41,233 nucleotides of DNA. Source: Marisediminitalea oceani (lineage in GTDB: Bacteria > Pseudomonadota > Gammaproteobacteria > Enterobacterales > Alteromonadaceae). Below, piece by piece: positions 24,966-34,440 of this stretch; positions within the stretch are counted from its first letter, which is position 1, and each line of letters opens with the position of its first letter. The notes below the pieces were generated by a model. It searched no databases. It saw only the letters and a program-made list of their open reading frames with translations, and was not told where the DNA came from. The position numbers and the translations under genes were made by a program. Location of the stretch: NCBI RefSeq assembly GCF_003731635.1, contig NZ_RCUA01000022.1, forward strand, positions 1-41,233, written 5' to 3'.

Positions 24966-26465
24966 TTAGGGTAAAAATCCACAAGCGTCCGTGTTTATAG
25001 ACCATTGCGGCGCGCTTAAGTTGCTATAATTTCGTAAAAATTGTAACAACAGCGGCAGAGGCCTGCCGGTAGCGCTATTGCCTGTACCATACTGAAAGCT
25101 GGTACCGGCTATATCAAGGTGAGCCCAGGGCGTATTACCGGCAAAACGGGCTAAATAGCATCCGGCGGTGATCATGCCTGGCGATTGACTGCCTGCATTT
25201 CGCATATCTGCAAAAGGGGAGTCCAGCGCATCCTGGTAATCCGGCCATACCGGCATGGTCCAGGCGCGGTCGCCACTTTCATCACCGGCCTGCTGCAGTG
25301 CCTGGTTGAGCTGCGGTGAGTTGCCCATTAAGCCACTGGCATGACTACCAAGGCTGACTATCTGTGCGCCGGTCAGGGTGGCCACGTCAATAATCAGCGC
25401 TGGCTGGTGTTGTTTGGCGTAAGTAATGGCATCGCAAAGTACCAGTCTGCCTTCGGCATCGGTACTGATAATTTCCACCGTTTGCCCTGACATGGTGGTG
25501 AGAATATCCCCCGGCCTGAAAGCATCGCCATCGGGCATGTTCTCGGCGGTCGCAATTACTCCGGTAACATTTACCGGTAATTTGAGCTCAGCCACGGCGG
25601 CCATCAGGCCTATTACCGACGCGCCGCCGCACATATCGTAAATCATGCTTTGCATGCCCGGCGGCTTTTTAAGGGTGATCCCACCACTGTCAAAAGTAAC
25701 GCCTTTGCCGATGACCCAGATTGCGGGCTCCTCAGGCTCTGCGCCTACATAGCGAATTACCGGCATACAACCTGGATGCACCGAGCCTCTGCCAACGGCC
25801 AGATAGGCGCCCATTCCCAGTTCAGTGAGTTGTGCTTCATCCAGAACGTCGGTTGATATGGTCGCAAACTGTTCGTCAAGCGCCAGAGCACATTCAGCAA
25901 AATAGCCGGGGGTACACAGGTTGCCCGGCATGTTGGCCAGATCGCGGGTCCGGCTCATGCCGTTATGTAAAGCCCGGGCATAATCCAATGACTCATCTAA
26001 GCTGTCGTCGCTGACCAGCAACGCTACGCTAATTTCTTCACGCCGGGATGTTTTGGTTTTGTAATCGCTAAACTTATAGGAGGCATGAAAAAGGGCCTGG
26101 ATGAGAAGTTCGCCACCCGGTAACGAGGGTGGCATAACAATGTCGGCTTTGGCCTGGTTTAGTTGTTCTAGTACGTCGGTAACCACATTACTGATACGCT
26201 TGGCATCAGCCTTTACAATATCAAGATTAGTGTTTACTAACAAAATGCGTAAAGCTTTAAATTCTGGTGGATTTATGCACAGTAAGTATTTACTTTCTGA
26301 ATGCCAGTCACCCATTTTTTTATAATGTTCTATGAGGGTTTCGAGGCTGGGCGGATACGCCTGGGAAGGAAAGCCGGTTTGTCCGGCTGGCACCAGAATG
26401 ACCAGCAATTCTGCACTGTGGTTATCAACGGCTGCCATATTCAGATGTTGCGTTTGCATTATCAC
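24966..26465 (-). CDS. Leucyl aminopeptidase family protein (M17), upstream of pqqA
   Basis: 499 residues. GTG at 26465 is preferred because AGGAG lies 8 bases before it; ATG at 26459 would be 14 bases away. An N-terminal macrodomain-like part is followed by the M17 catalytic domain: IGKGVTFDSGGITLKKP (metal ligands Lys and Asp), ENMPDGDAFRPGDI and STDAEGRLVL, where Ser replaces the usual Asn of NTDAEGR. It should be a hexameric two-metal aminopeptidase. The gene precedes pqqA by 98 bases on the same strand, so a role in trimming or recycling PqqA fragments is conceivable but unproven; general peptide turnover is the default. Confidence 0.88.
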   Translation of the reverse strand: MIMQTQHLNMAAVDNHSAELLVILVPAGQTGFPSQAYPPSLETLIEHYKKMGDWHSESKYLLCINPPEFKALRILLVNTNLDIVKADAKRISNVVTDVLEQLNQAKADIVMPPSLPGGELLIQALFHASYKFSDYKTKTSRREEISVALLVSDDSLDESLDYARALHNGMSRTRDLANMPGNLCTPGYFAECALALDEQFATISTDVLDEAQLTELGMGAYLAVGRGSVHPGCMPVIRYVGAEPEEPAIWVIGKGVTFDSGGITLKKPPGMQSMIYDMCGGASVIGLMAAVAELKLPVNVTGVIATAENMPDGDAFRPGDILTTMSGQTVEIISTDAEGRLVLCDAITYAKQHQPALIIDVATLTGAQIVSLGSHASGLMGNSPQLNQALQQAGDESGDRAWTMPVWPDYQDALDSPFADMRNAGSQSPGMITAGCYLARFAGNTPWAHLDIAGTSFQYGTGNSATGRPLPLLLQFLRNYSNLSAPQWSINTDACGFLP

Positions 26466-26519
26466 AGCAACGACTCCTGTGCTATCTGTACGCGGGTAAA
26501 TGTGCCATCAGTGTAACGG

Positions 26520-27467
26520 CTAAGTGCTGCTTTCGCTAACCGGATGTAACGGCGTGGGTTTGCTTTTCACTCTTCTTCTGATTGTAGCGATAAGCAAACA
26601 GGCGCTGATAAGGCCGATGCCAAACCAGCCTGTAAGGGAGAGCTTTTCACCTACTATTGTGACTGCCAGCAAGGCTGCTACAACTGGTTCCAGCAGTGTG
26701 ATAGTGGTGGCCAGACTTGCGCGCACAACCGTCAGGCCTCTGCCGAATAACAGATAGGCTAAAAACATAGGAACCACGGCCAAATATAACCCCACCGAAA
26801 AATTATTTACTGACGCGAGTAGCGGTGCGCCGGTGACGAACAATACGGGCATTAACAGCAGGGCACCCAGACCAAACATACTGCCCATAGCAGCCCGGGA
26901 TGTTATGCCGCGGTCAATCAGGCGGCGAGCTATCCAGGAATACATGGCATAAGTAAAAGCGGCGACTAAACCAAGCAGGATCCCGACGCTGTTATGCCAG
27001 CTGGTGGCGGTACTTTCAAATGAGCTGGCGGGCTTAGCGGTCGCCAGACACACTACTCCGGTAATCCCGAAGGCAATACTGATAAGCCATCTACGGTTTA
27101 GCGGTTGTTTATCGAAAGTCCACTCAATCAGCGCTGCGGCAATGGGCGCCAGGCCAATGGAGATTACGTTCCCAACGGCAACGCCTGAGAGTTTCATGGA
27201 GCTGTAAAATGCCAGGGGATAAATGGCGACATTCATCGCGGCTGCCAGTACCAGCAAACGGTTGTTAAAAAGTGCGGTTTTATGCCGGGCGATAGGCCTT
27301 GCAGCAACCAACGCCAGTAACAGGCCGCCAACCCCCATGGTTACTGAAGCAATCCCTAATGGGCTGACCTGAGGCGCGAAAGTAGCCGCCGTGCCGGTGG
27401 TACCCCACAGTACAGCGGCAATAACCACGGCAATAATGCCAACGAAATAGCCTGGCTGAGAACTCAT
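26520..27467 (-). CDS. DMT-superfamily (EamA) transporter paired with TetR regulator
   Basis: 315 residues with about ten hydrophobic helices. It begins FVGIIAVVIAAVLWGTTGTAATFAP, the classic EamA start, and has a second repeat ending LEPVVAALLAVTIVGEKLSLTGWFGIGLISACLL. The ATG overlaps the TetR stop by four bases (ATGA), so both are translated from one message. It is probably an exporter whose production is controlled by that regulator; substrate unknown. It ends 54 bases before the aminopeptidase start. Confidence 0.87.
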   Translation of the reverse strand: MSSQPGYFVGIIAVVIAAVLWGTTGTAATFAPQVSPLGIASVTMGVGGLLLALVAARPIARHKTALFNNRLLVLAAAMNVAIYPLAFYSSMKLSGVAVGNVISIGLAPIAAALIEWTFDKQPLNRRWLISIAFGITGVVCLATAKPASSFESTATSWHNSVGILLGLVAAFTYAMYSWIARRLIDRGITSRAAMGSMFGLGALLLMPVLFVTGAPLLASVNNFSVGLYLAVVPMFLAYLLFGRGLTVVRASLATTITLLEPVVAALLAVTIVGEKLSLTGWFGIGLISACLLIATIRRRVKSKPTPLHPVSESST

Positions 27468-28045
27468 AGGGCGCGCTCAATCAGTTTGTCTGCCATGGCT
27501 CTGGCGCGGGAAATGGCATCTACGTCACGGGACAGTCCGGCAAGTGAAATTGAGCCCTCAAGCAAAAAACAAATATGCTCGGCCAGTGCAGCAGCGCTAT
27601 TACCGCTTTCTTCGGTCAGAGGTAATTCACTTAGCTGGTTTAATACGATATCCCTGACTTCCTGCTTGTGCCGGTTGACTGCTTCTCGTTCAGCACTATC
27701 TGCCGGCATTTCTGCGGCGGCGTTTAATAAGCCACAGCCGCGAAAGCCATTCTGATAGTCGAACTCGGCGTGATCCTGATAGGCATCGAAAACCGCGAGA
27801 ACCCGTTCCCAGCCATTTGACAAGTTGTCTGAGCGACGGGCAAACAGGTCGAGCCATTCCTGATGGCGGGCATCGATGTAAGCGGCAATCAGTTCAGATT
27901 TGGATTTAAAATTATTATACAGCGACATCTTGGCAACACCGGCCCGGGTGATCACCGCATCTACACCGGTGGCAGTGATGCCATGGTCGTAAAACAATTC
28001 TCCGGCTGCTTTAAGTAATTTATCCCGCGCACTTACCCGGCTCAT
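27464..28045 (-). CDS. TetR/AcrR-family transcriptional regulator
   Basis: 193 residues. The N-terminal helix-turn-helix is ARDKLLKAAGELFYDHGITATGVDAVITRAGVAKMSLYNNFKSKSEL, a clear TetR DNA-binding domain; the C-terminal ligand domain is all-helical. It is the first gene of a two-gene operon with the EamA transporter. A 32-bp palindrome lies 14 bases before its start, so it most likely represses itself and the transporter until a ligand binds. Confidence 0.9.
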   Translation of the reverse strand: MSRVSARDKLLKAAGELFYDHGITATGVDAVITRAGVAKMSLYNNFKSKSELIAAYIDARHQEWLDLFARRSDNLSNGWERVLAVFDAYQDHAEFDYQNGFRGCGLLNAAAEMPADSAEREAVNRHKQEVRDIVLNQLSELPLTEESGNSAAALAEHICFLLEGSISLAGLSRDVDAISRARAMADKLIERAL

Positions 28046-28058
28046 AATCGTCTCCGCA

Positions 28059-28090
28059 ATTAACTATACAGACTAGTCTATATAGTTAAT
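28059..28090. promoter_or_regulatory. TetR-type operator, 32-bp palindrome
   Basis: The outer arms ATTAACTATA and TATAGTTAAT flank the palindromic core AGACTAGTCT; 15 of 16 base pairs are symmetric. It lies 14-45 bases before the TetR ATG and must cover its promoter or leader. A related half site, TTAGACTAAT, occurs near 28162-28171. The rest of the gap to 28269 shows nothing else clear. Confidence 0.85.
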
Positions 28091-28269
28091 TTTAAGGATA
28101 CAAGTAAGACCACCGATAAAAATCTAAAACGTTTTTGAAGAGCCTGTCTTTATTGCACTTTAGACTAATCATTCTATTCGTTTTTTAAGGCACAAAAATG
28201 CCAGGAAAAGCAGCTAAAAGACGCAAAGGTTATGCTGTTTAGCAACGATGATAACTACGGAGTGTAGGG

Positions 28270-29478
28270 TTAATCCAAAGGCGAGGATTGGGGCGTCGGC
28301 CTGGCGCGCAAATGGGTTATAGCGATTACAGTAACTATCGCCAGCAGCACTGAAGCGGCAATAAAAGGCATTCTGTGCCCGATGCCATATAAGGTTGCTG
28401 CAATAGGCGGACCGATAATGTAACCCATGGCTGGCGAGGCGGTGATAAACCCGGTAACCGTGGCCTGATTTTCTGGTTTGCAGCTTGAACTGGCCAGTGC
28501 CGCTATGGCCGGGTAGCTAATCCCCAATCCACCGCCTAAAAACAGCATGGCCACATATAAGTGTGGGGTTTGCTGATGAAGATAGATAATCAGATAGCCA
28601 ATTGATAGCAGTGGAAAAGCGATTTTAACCAGGTTGCCAGGATGCATGCTGGTACGTTGAACCAGCGTGATTTGAACGGTTAACGCGCAAATGGCACTTA
28701 ACATCATCGCCAGTCCTACCGCCTGGGCGGCCTCGGTAGTGGTGAGTTTGTGATGATCAATCAGGAAAAATGCCAGCGATTGCTGCATCATCGCAATAGC
28801 CAGAAAGACACTGGCGTTCATGCCGATTAGCAGTGGTACATAGGGCTGTATACTTCGAGACCCGGGCTGTATTGCTTTGCTGGCTGTAACACTGGCAGGT
28901 TGACCATGTTCCGGCGGCAAAAAACGCCAGACCAGCACAACCGCAATGAGGGTCAACAAAGTAATGCCATAAAGTGGTGCCAACAGATGAAAACTAACCA
29001 TTAGCCCTGCGAATGTTGGCCCGAGAATTTGCCCGAGACTGTGCGCAGAGGACACTTTACTGATTGCCTTAACTCGCTCACTTTCGCTGCTGATCGCTAT
29101 GGCCATACCCACCACCGATGGCGGGGTAGCCGACATGATAGTGGCCTGGGCTGTGCGGGCAAAAAGAAGGGCGATAAACAAAGCCGAGCCGACTAACCAG
29201 CCCTGAATACCGGTAAGCCATACCGAGGCAAATATTAATGTGCCAATGGTATAACCGCTAAGCCCGGTAATAAGCAATCGACGGTAACCACGACGCTTAC
29301 CAATCCGTGACCAGAATGCATTTCCCAGCGCATACATCATGGCTGAGCTGGACATCAGAAATGCTACGTTAAATTCGCTAAGCCCAACCTCGCGACCCAG
29401 CGGCGGCAAAGTTGTCATCACCACAGACTGACCCATGGCGGTGGCAAGCAACGAAAAGAACAGTAAGCGAAAGGTCAT
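28270..29478 (-). CDS. Major facilitator superfamily transporter, drug-efflux-like
   Basis: About 402 residues from the ATG at 29478 (MTFRLLFFSLLATAMGQSVVMTTLPPLGREVGL); a GTG at 29526 is in frame and neither start has a good Shine-Dalgarno. Twelve hydrophobic helices are visible. The loop between helices 2 and 3 reads GNAFWSRIGKRRGYRRLL, the MFS signature, and helix 5 holds SAHSLGQILGPTFAGL, similar to the drug-antiporter motif C. It is probably a proton-coupled exporter; substrate unknown. It is divergent from the MMPL transporter gene. Confidence 0.83.
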   Translation of the reverse strand: MTFRLLFFSLLATAMGQSVVMTTLPPLGREVGLSEFNVAFLMSSSAMMYALGNAFWSRIGKRRGYRRLLITGLSGYTIGTLIFASVWLTGIQGWLVGSALFIALLFARTAQATIMSATPPSVVGMAIAISSESERVKAISKVSSAHSLGQILGPTFAGLMVSFHLLAPLYGITLLTLIAVVLVWRFLPPEHGQPASVTASKAIQPGSRSIQPYVPLLIGMNASVFLAIAMMQQSLAFFLIDHHKLTTTEAAQAVGLAMMLSAICALTVQITLVQRTSMHPGNLVKIAFPLLSIGYLIIYLHQQTPHLYVAMLFLGGGLGISYPAIAALASSSCKPENQATVTGFITASPAMGYIIGPPIAATLYGIGHRMPFIAASVLLAIVTVIAITHLRARPTPQSSPLD

Positions 29479-29617
29479 GTCAGGAAGGGGCACCGAAAAT
29501 AAATAAATGAGGTGGCAGTCTAACACGAACCGGTGCTTTGCTTCCTGATATCAGCTTGTTAGAAGAATTTTTCTGTGAATTTAGCAGCCGCTCAGTGCTA
29601 CTTGCGAATAAAAAAAC

Positions 29618-29645
29618 TTGTTATATTAGATTTGGCGCATATATT
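29618..29645 (+). promoter_or_regulatory. Possible sigma-70 promoter for the MMPL operon
   Basis: TTGTTA at 29618-29623 and TATATT at 29640-29645 with a 16-base spacer, in the AT-rich divergent gap before the MMPL gene. Initiation would be about 35 bases before the ATG. This is a weak call from consensus only. Confidence 0.4.
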
Positions 29646-29686
29646 GCTGCTATAAATTAGGTTTTATTGTCTTAACGACGGTGATT

Positions 29687-32239
29687 ATGAATAGTATATC
29701 CAGCAAGCTTGTTGCAATCAGTACGCAAAAACCACTATGGGTTTATGCCATACTGCTGCTTTTGACCCTCGGCGTTGGTAGCCAGATCCCACGGATTACC
29801 ATCGATACAGACCCGGAGAACATGTTGGATGCTGATCATCCTGCGCGGGTTTTTCACAACCAGACTAAAGCCGATTTTGGCATGTACGACGCCATCGTCG
29901 TCGGGGTTGTGGACGATGAAAATTCACAGGGCGTTTACAATCAGTCATCTTTGACTGACATTTTTGACTTAACTGAGTCAATTTTGGCAATTGATGGCGT
30001 TGTGGATGCCGATCTTATGTCTATTTCCACGGTAGACAATATTTCTCAGGCCGGACCAGGCACCATTCGTTTTGAATGGATGATGCCAAATCCACCGTCT
30101 GATGAAGCCGCTGCGGCACAAATTCAAACCAATATTGAACGCCTGCCACTGTTGTACGACACGCTTGTTTCACAAAACGGTAAAGCGGCGGCCATTTACG
30201 TGCCTATTCTGGATAAAAACGAAAGTTATCGAATCGCCGAAGAAATTCGCGCCACCATCAATCAGTTTGATGGCACTGAGCAATGGTATATCACCGGATT
30301 GCCGGTAGCCGAGGACCAGTTCGGTTTTGAAATGTTTGTGCAAATGGGCATCTCTGCGCCACTGGCGGGGCTGACCATCTTTATTCTGCTGTTTATTTTC
30401 TTCCGCAATATTCCGCTCATCATTGCGCCGATGGTGGTGGCCATGGCAACTGTTATCGTTACCATGGGCATGCTTATAGGCTTTGGGTTTACCGTGCATA
30501 TTATGTCATCGATGATCGCCATCTTCCTGATGCCTATTGCAGTGGTCGATTCGGTGCATATTCTGTCGGAATTCTCCGACCGTTATAAACCCGGCGAAGA
30601 TCTAAAAGCGGTGGTTAAAGAGGTGGTTGGCCACCTGTTTACACCAATGCTATATACCTCGATTACCTCTTCAGTTGGCTTTTTCTCGCTGATGTTAACG
30701 CCTATCCCACCGGTACAGATTTTTGGCGCCTTTGTGGGCTTTGGGATCCTTTTTGCGTTTTTAGTCACCATTGTGTTTATTCCCGCTTACCTGTCCCGAA
30801 TGAGTGACAAAGCGTTGAATAACTTGCAGGAAGCGTTGCATCAGGACGGCAGTGGCGATGGTTCACGCATTGCTCGTATCGCTCGCGGACTGGGCAAAAT
30901 TGCTACAGGTTACAAGGGGTCTTTACTGGTGGCGTTTGGTGTGATTTTCGCGGTCTCGGTATGGGGCGTTACGCAAATTCAGATTAACGATAACCCGGTT
31001 CGCTGGTTTAAATCCGATCACGAAATCCGTGTAGCAGACCGCGTATTAAACGAGAATTTTGCCGGTACCTACAATGCTTATCTGGTATTAACCGACCGCA
31101 CTGAACAGGCCACGCCCCAAAGCATGCTGGACAACGAGGCTATGCCTGCTTCGCTAAGCGACTGGCGCGATGAAACGCTGGCAACGGTGCAGGACGGTGC
31201 TCCAGGCGAAGCGCTGCAAAACCTGATTTTCGCCATCGACGACAAACTGTTTGATGACCTCACTACCGAGGAAACTGACTATCTCGATGCGGTGATGGCT
31301 AAAGTAGAAGCAGCGAACAGTCAGAGTAAAACCTTTCAGAACCCTGAGGTGCTTGCCTACATTGAAAAGCTACAACAAACCCTGCAGGACTCAGGCTTGG
31401 TGGGTAAGTCCAATGCGCTGCCTGATGTGGTGAAAGTGGTTAATCGTGAGCTGCGCTCAGGCGAGCAGAAAGACTATGCGTTACCGGACAGCAGTAATGC
31501 TGTTGCGCAAACCTTATTGCAGTACCAGTCGTCACACCGGCCAAACGATCTGTGGCACTTTGTTACGCCGGATTACCGCGCAGCGCTGGTATGGCTGCAG
31601 CTGACCAGCGGCGACAATCAGGATATGACCGCCGTAGTGCAACTGGTAAGTGACTATATCGACGCCAATCCACTGCCTGCCGGCATTGAAGCCGACTGGG
31701 CTGGTAAAGCCTACCTCAACGTGGTGTGGCAGGAAAACATGGTAGCCGGCATGCTCGACAGCTTGATGGGCGCCTTTGTGATTGTGTTTGTGATGATGAT
31801 AGTGCTGTTTCGATCGTTGGTATACGGTGTACTGGCAATGTTGCCGCTTACCATCACTATTACCTTCATTTATGGCCTGATTGGTATTGTTGGTAAAGAT
31901 TATGACATGCCTATCGCGGTTCTCTCCGCGTTAACGCTCGGCTTGTCGGTGGACTTTGCTATTCACTTCCTGGAGCGTGCCCGGGCGACTTTCAACGATA
32001 CAGGCAGCGTTCAGCAAACTATGGCTATTATGTTTGAAGAACCGGCAACTGCTATTTCGCGTAATGCGTTGGTGATTGCGCTGGGCTTTACCCCGTTACT
32101 GTTTGCCCCGCTCGTGCCATACATCACCGTTGGTGTGTTTCTTGCGAGCATTATGGCTATCTCCGCCTTGGTAACCCTGTTGTTATTGCCAGCGGTGATG
32201 AGTCTGGGCCGTAAAATCGTCTTTAAGTCGGCGAATTAA
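29687..32239 (+). CDS. RND-superfamily exporter of the MMPL type
   Basis: About 850 residues; ATG at 29687 preferred to the GTG at 29681. The architecture is a duplicated RND unit: TM1, periplasmic loop (about 40-210), TM2-6 (from GISAPLAGLTIFILLFIFF), TM7 near 405, a second loop (about 430-690) and TM8-12. IAIFLMPIAVVDSVHILSEF and LSALTLGLSVDFAIHFLERA are the paired TM4/TM10 segments typical of the MMPL/HpnN branch, with acidic residues for proton coupling. MMPL proteins move lipids or other hydrophobic molecules from the inner membrane. The LolA-like and beta-barrel genes follow immediately. Confidence 0.9.
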   Translation: MNSISSKLVAISTQKPLWVYAILLLLTLGVGSQIPRITIDTDPENMLDADHPARVFHNQTKADFGMYDAIVVGVVDDENSQGVYNQSSLTDIFDLTESILAIDGVVDADLMSISTVDNISQAGPGTIRFEWMMPNPPSDEAAAAQIQTNIERLPLLYDTLVSQNGKAAAIYVPILDKNESYRIAEEIRATINQFDGTEQWYITGLPVAEDQFGFEMFVQMGISAPLAGLTIFILLFIFFRNIPLIIAPMVVAMATVIVTMGMLIGFGFTVHIMSSMIAIFLMPIAVVDSVHILSEFSDRYKPGEDLKAVVKEVVGHLFTPMLYTSITSSVGFFSLMLTPIPPVQIFGAFVGFGILFAFLVTIVFIPAYLSRMSDKALNNLQEALHQDGSGDGSRIARIARGLGKIATGYKGSLLVAFGVIFAVSVWGVTQIQINDNPVRWFKSDHEIRVADRVLNENFAGTYNAYLVLTDRTEQATPQSMLDNEAMPASLSDWRDETLATVQDGAPGEALQNLIFAIDDKLFDDLTTEETDYLDAVMAKVEAANSQSKTFQNPEVLAYIEKLQQTLQDSGLVGKSNALPDVVKVVNRELRSGEQKDYALPDSSNAVAQTLLQYQSSHRPNDLWHFVTPDYRAALVWLQLTSGDNQDMTAVVQLVSDYIDANPLPAGIEADWAGKAYLNVVWQENMVAGMLDSLMGAFVIVFVMMIVLFRSLVYGVLAMLPLTITITFIYGLIGIVGKDYDMPIAVLSALTLGLSVDFAIHFLERARATFNDTGSVQQTMAIMFEEPATAISRNALVIALGFTPLLFAPLVPYITVGVFLASIMAISALVTLLLLPAVMSLGRKIVFKSAN

Positions 32240-32248
32240 GGAGTGGTT

Positions 32249-33064
32249 ATGAAATTCACACAATTTGCTAAAACAACCCTGGCTGCGACAATACTGGCAG
32301 CCACCAGTCTGACATTTCTGACACCCGCTATGGCAGAGGTGGATGTAGACCAACTGATCAAACAGGCCGAAAAAGCAGCTTATTATGCAGGTGAAGACGG
32401 TCGCTCTGACGCCCGCATGATGATTGTGGACAGTCAGGGCCGTAAACAGTTGCGGCAGTTCACCATTTTACGCAAGGACGTGGAAGATAACGGCGACCAG
32501 AAGATGATGGTATTTTTCTCCCGTCCTACCGACGTAAAAGACACGGTTTTCCGGGTAGAAAAACACGCCGATACCAAAGTGGATGACGACCGCTGGTTGT
32601 ACCTACCTGCGCTGGACCTGGTGAAACGAATTTCAGCAGGCGATAAGCGCACCTCCTTTGTGGGCTCGCACTTCTTCTATGAAGACGTGTCTGGTCGCGC
32701 CGTATCCCAGGATGATTTCTCGCTGGTTGAAGAAAACGCCGATCGCTTCGTACTCAAAGCAGTGCCTAAAGATCCTGGCTCGGTGGAATTTGCTTACTAC
32801 ATCGTTGAAATCGACAAGGCCACATCCTTACCGGTACTGATTAACTTCTACAAAAGCGATGATACCAATTACCGCCGCGTAGAATCGGTGCAGGTCGATG
32901 AAGTACAGGGTTTCCCCACCGTACTGCGCTCAAAAGTGTCTGATCTGGCTAACGGCGGTTACACCTTAATGGAGTTTCGCGGCTCAGAATATAACGTGGG
33001 ATTGCCGGATGATGTGTTCACCGAGCGAAGCCTGCGTAACCCGCCAGTGCAGTGGATAAAATAA
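32249..33064 (+). CDS. Outer-membrane lipoprotein-sorting-like periplasmic protein (LolA-like fold)
   Basis: 271 residues from the ATG at 32249, which has AAGGAG five bases upstream; the GTG at 32243 overlaps the ribosome site and is rejected. The signal peptide ends PAMA-EVD. The mature protein has the repeated-strand pattern of LolA/LolB-like lipid carriers: RMMIVDSQGRKQLRQFTI, KMMVFFSRPTDVKDTVFRV, RWLYLPALDLVKRISAGDKRTSFVGSHFFYEDV. Proteins annotated this way often accompany MMPL transporters, so it may ferry a lipid through the periplasm. It starts 9 bases after the MMPL stop and overlaps the next gene by one base. Confidence 0.85.
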   Translation: MKFTQFAKTTLAATILAATSLTFLTPAMAEVDVDQLIKQAEKAAYYAGEDGRSDARMMIVDSQGRKQLRQFTILRKDVEDNGDQKMMVFFSRPTDVKDTVFRVEKHADTKVDDDRWLYLPALDLVKRISAGDKRTSFVGSHFFYEDVSGRAVSQDDFSLVEENADRFVLKAVPKDPGSVEFAYYIVEIDKATSLPVLINFYKSDDTNYRRVESVQVDEVQGFPTVLRSKVSDLANGGYTLMEFRGSEYNVGLPDDVFTERSLRNPPVQWIK

Positions 33065-34431
33065 TGCGCCATTCGTTTTTATCCTTGGCCGTATCTTTAG
33101 CCGCATATTCAGTCATTTGGGCTGCCCTGGTAGCAGCACCGATACTGTACTCTGGAGAATCGACTGCTCAGGAAGCTCAGACCAGCGGTGATGAATGGGA
33201 TGCCTGGGATGAGTTTGATGAATTCGAGGAAAACGAAGAAGTATCATCTTTTACCTGGGCAGGTTTCGGTGAAATTGCGTTGGGTCAGCGCTTAAGCTCC
33301 GACCCGGCGATAAATACCGATAAGACCTTACGGGATTTACGGGTGCAGTTACAGGCTGACTATACCTTGGAGGCGTCAACCCTGACGTTTCGGGGTGACC
33401 TGTATTACGACGGCGTCCTCGACAGTGTGGAAGTGCAAATTCGCGAAGCGGCCTGGCAGGGCAATCTGGCTTTCTTAGGTGATTGGGGCAGTAAGTTCGA
33501 CGCTAAAATTGGTCAGCAGGTATTAACCTGGGGCACCGGCGACTATGTGTTTTTAAATGACATGTTTCCCAAGGATTACCAGTCTTTCTTTGCTGGTCGG
33601 GACGACGAGTATTTAAAGGCGCCCAGCCTGTCGGCCAAGTTATCCGGCTATTTTGACTGGGTGAATGTGGATCTGGTGGTTACTCCGCAGTTTGAGCCGG
33701 ACAACGGTATTACTGGTGAGTACTTTTCCTTTTTTAATCCGCAATTCGGAATGAATGTCGCCCCGGCGTTTGACGTACTGGAGCGCAACGAGCCGGATGA
33801 TGCCGAGTGGGCATTGCGGATGTATAAAACCGTCGGGCAAACCGAGTTCGCCTTCTACGGGTATCGGGGCTACAACAAAACGCCGATGGCCGCCGATGAG
33901 CAAGGCTTGCCTCGCTACAGCCGGTTAAATGTATGGGGCGCCAGTGCGGTTAAGCCGCTAGGGCCGGGTCTGGCCAAGTTCGAATATGCTTACCACGATG
34001 CCATGGAAGACGGCGACGGCACTAACCCGTTAGTGCCGAACAGTCAGCACCGCTTGTTAGTGGGCTACGAGCAGGAGCTGGTTGCCAATTTAACCGGCAG
34101 TGTGCAGTGGTACGCCGAGCATATTGTTGATCACGATGCGCTGCTCGCCAATTCTTACTGGCCGCAGTACGAGCAGGAAGAAAGCCGTCATGTGGTAACG
34201 ACTCAGTTGATGTACCGGGCGCTCAGGCAAACGCTGACCCTGAACTGGTTTAACTTTTATTCGCCCACCGACAGTGACGGCTATATGAAGTTTCGTGCTA
34301 CCTATTCACCGGTGGATGAGTGGCAGATAAACGGCGGGGCTAACCTGTTTTACGGTGATGAGCCCCACACTTTTTACTCACAATTTAACGACGCCAGCAA
34401 TGTGTATGCGTCTTTCCGCTACTTTTATTAG
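33064..34431 (+). CDS. Outer-membrane beta-barrel protein of the MMPL operon
   Basis: 455 residues from the ATG at 33064, which overlaps the previous TAA by one base; an in-frame GTG at 33052 adds four residues. The N-terminal signal sequence (FLSLAVSLAAYSVIWAALVAAPIL) is followed by a very acidic stretch (DEWDAWDEFDEFEENEE, about 45-62). Then come alternating amphipathic strands rich in aromatic residues (TFRGDLYYDGVLDS, FEYAYHDAM, KFRATYSPVDEWQINGGANLFYGD), ending SFRYFY with a C-terminal aromatic residue as in BAM-assembled barrels. It resembles DUF1302-type porins, but the family is not certain. It is the natural outer-membrane partner of the two upstream proteins. Confidence 0.78.
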   Translation: MRHSFLSLAVSLAAYSVIWAALVAAPILYSGESTAQEAQTSGDEWDAWDEFDEFEENEEVSSFTWAGFGEIALGQRLSSDPAINTDKTLRDLRVQLQADYTLEASTLTFRGDLYYDGVLDSVEVQIREAAWQGNLAFLGDWGSKFDAKIGQQVLTWGTGDYVFLNDMFPKDYQSFFAGRDDEYLKAPSLSAKLSGYFDWVNVDLVVTPQFEPDNGITGEYFSFFNPQFGMNVAPAFDVLERNEPDDAEWALRMYKTVGQTEFAFYGYRGYNKTPMAADEQGLPRYSRLNVWGASAVKPLGPGLAKFEYAYHDAMEDGDGTNPLVPNSQHRLLVGYEQELVANLTGSVQWYAEHIVDHDALLANSYWPQYEQEESRHVVTTQLMYRALRQTLTLNWFNFYSPTDSDGYMKFRATYSPVDEWQINGGANLFYGDEPHTFYSQFNDASNVYASFRYFY

Positions 34432-34440
34432 GAGTTAGTT

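Noticed and set aside
28198..28242. 14-codon ORF, MPGKAAKRRKGYAV, with AAGG upstream
   Set aside because: Too short to separate from chance, although basic. It lies upstream of tetR with no other support.
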